Both the position numbers and the translations under genes were made by a program. Shown piece after piece: positions 63,545 through 64,000 of a DNA stretch of 64,000 nucleotides; the first letter of the stretch is position 1; each line of letters opens with the position of its first letter. This DNA is from Corallium rubrum (taxonomy: Eukaryota > Cnidaria > Anthozoa > Scleralcyonacea > Coralliidae). The stretch lies in assembly GCA_964035015.1 (NCBI GenBank), contig OZ036016.1:2242830-2306829 (forward strand), given 5' to 3'. The notes under the pieces are model-generated. The model did not search any database, was not told where the DNA came from, and saw only the letters and a list, made by a program, of their open reading frames with translations.

Positions 63545-63804
63545 TACGCTTGGACTTAATGAGACGATGAAGCAGGTGGCAGTACAATATGCATATTTCT
63601 TGCGGCTTCTGCACGGGTTACTTTATATTCCGACGCTGGCAAAATAATACTTCGGGCTCATCTATCGCTTGTCAACCAGGCCTTCCATTTTACTCTAATG
63701 AAGGGCTCTGCTCCAAATGTCATGCAGAAACTATTCTCAGCAGTTTACCATCTTTTCACTTTGCTCTATCTAAAACACTGCCTGCACAACACTCTACTTT
63801 CTTT

Positions 63805-63985
63805 TAAGCCTGGTTCTCATATGTCGCCAACCCATGATTTAGATGCATGTTAAGTAAAAGAATAAAAGCACTGCTTTTCTGCATTGTTCTTTATTACTTA
63901 ACATGCTGCTGCACTTCCCGTTTTAACATGCATCTAAATCACAAGTCACCGGCGATCGGCGATCGGCGACATATGACGTCGAAGT
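63805..63985. mobile_element. MITE with AGCCTGGTTCTCATATGTCGCC end
   Basis: Left TTTTAAGCCTGGTTCTCATA, with GATTTAGATGCATGTTAAGT, mirrored by ACATGCATCTAAATCAC and GATCGGCGACATATGA at the right. A half copy lies at 14050-14105. Upstream of the TPR gene start. Confidence 0.83.
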
Positions 63986-64000
63986 TCGGTCGAACTTAAT

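Noticed and set aside
63589-63807. Cys-rich 72-codon frame resembling an extracellular receptor repeat (CQPGLPFYSNEGLCSKC)
   Set aside because: Only one short repeat, overlaps the likely TPR promoter, and lacks exon borders or neighbours to support it.

Overview
The window looks like animal nuclear DNA, most likely a cnidarian such as an anthozoan. It is AT-leaning, intron-rich and crowded with short palindromic transposons, LINE fragments, a Penelope-like fragment, tRNA- and 5S-derived retroposons and very long simple repeats. It carries a laminin alpha gene with GT/AG introns and a single-exon GPCR. Species cannot be fixed from the sequence alone.

Main gene: from 3549 to 54309 (+) I can chain 17 exons whose splice phases all agree and whose total length is a multiple of three (3537 nt, 1178 residues plus stop). 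They encode part of a laminin alpha-3/5-type subunit. The order is the end of a first domain IV (L4b), five complete laminin-type EGF (LE) modules and a sixth half module, then a second complete domain IV, then one LE module and a stop. The 5' end lies left of the window. No coiled coil or LG domain follows. One exon (34386-34509) is too short to stand out as an ORF and was found by homology and phase.

The introns hold almost everything else. Regions: 1-3548, flank with a 20-bp minisatellite; 3813-12168, introns with 41-bp, 60-bp, hexanucleotide and trinucleotide arrays; 12169-20586, a large intron with nested MITEs, a same-strand GPCR gene, nested LINEs and a Penelope-like fragment; 20687-34385, stacked TTAA-type MITEs, a 5S-derived SINE and a 4.7-kb palindromic Polinton-like fossil (28246-32938) with a 6-bp target duplication; 34510-53976, SINEs inside microsatellites, long palindromes, a potentially Z-forming minisatellite and a 194-bp satellite.

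Downstream (54310-59601) is intergenic sequence with repeats and a LINE fragment. A convergent three-exon gene on the minus strand (59602-63544) encodes a 247-residue TPR protein. Its presence supports the laminin-like gene really ending at 54309. The window ends in a small MITE upstream of the TPR gene.

The secreted laminin-like chain would act in basement membrane, the GPCR at the cell surface, and the TPR protein in the cytoplasm or nucleus. Nothing here links them functionally beyond position.
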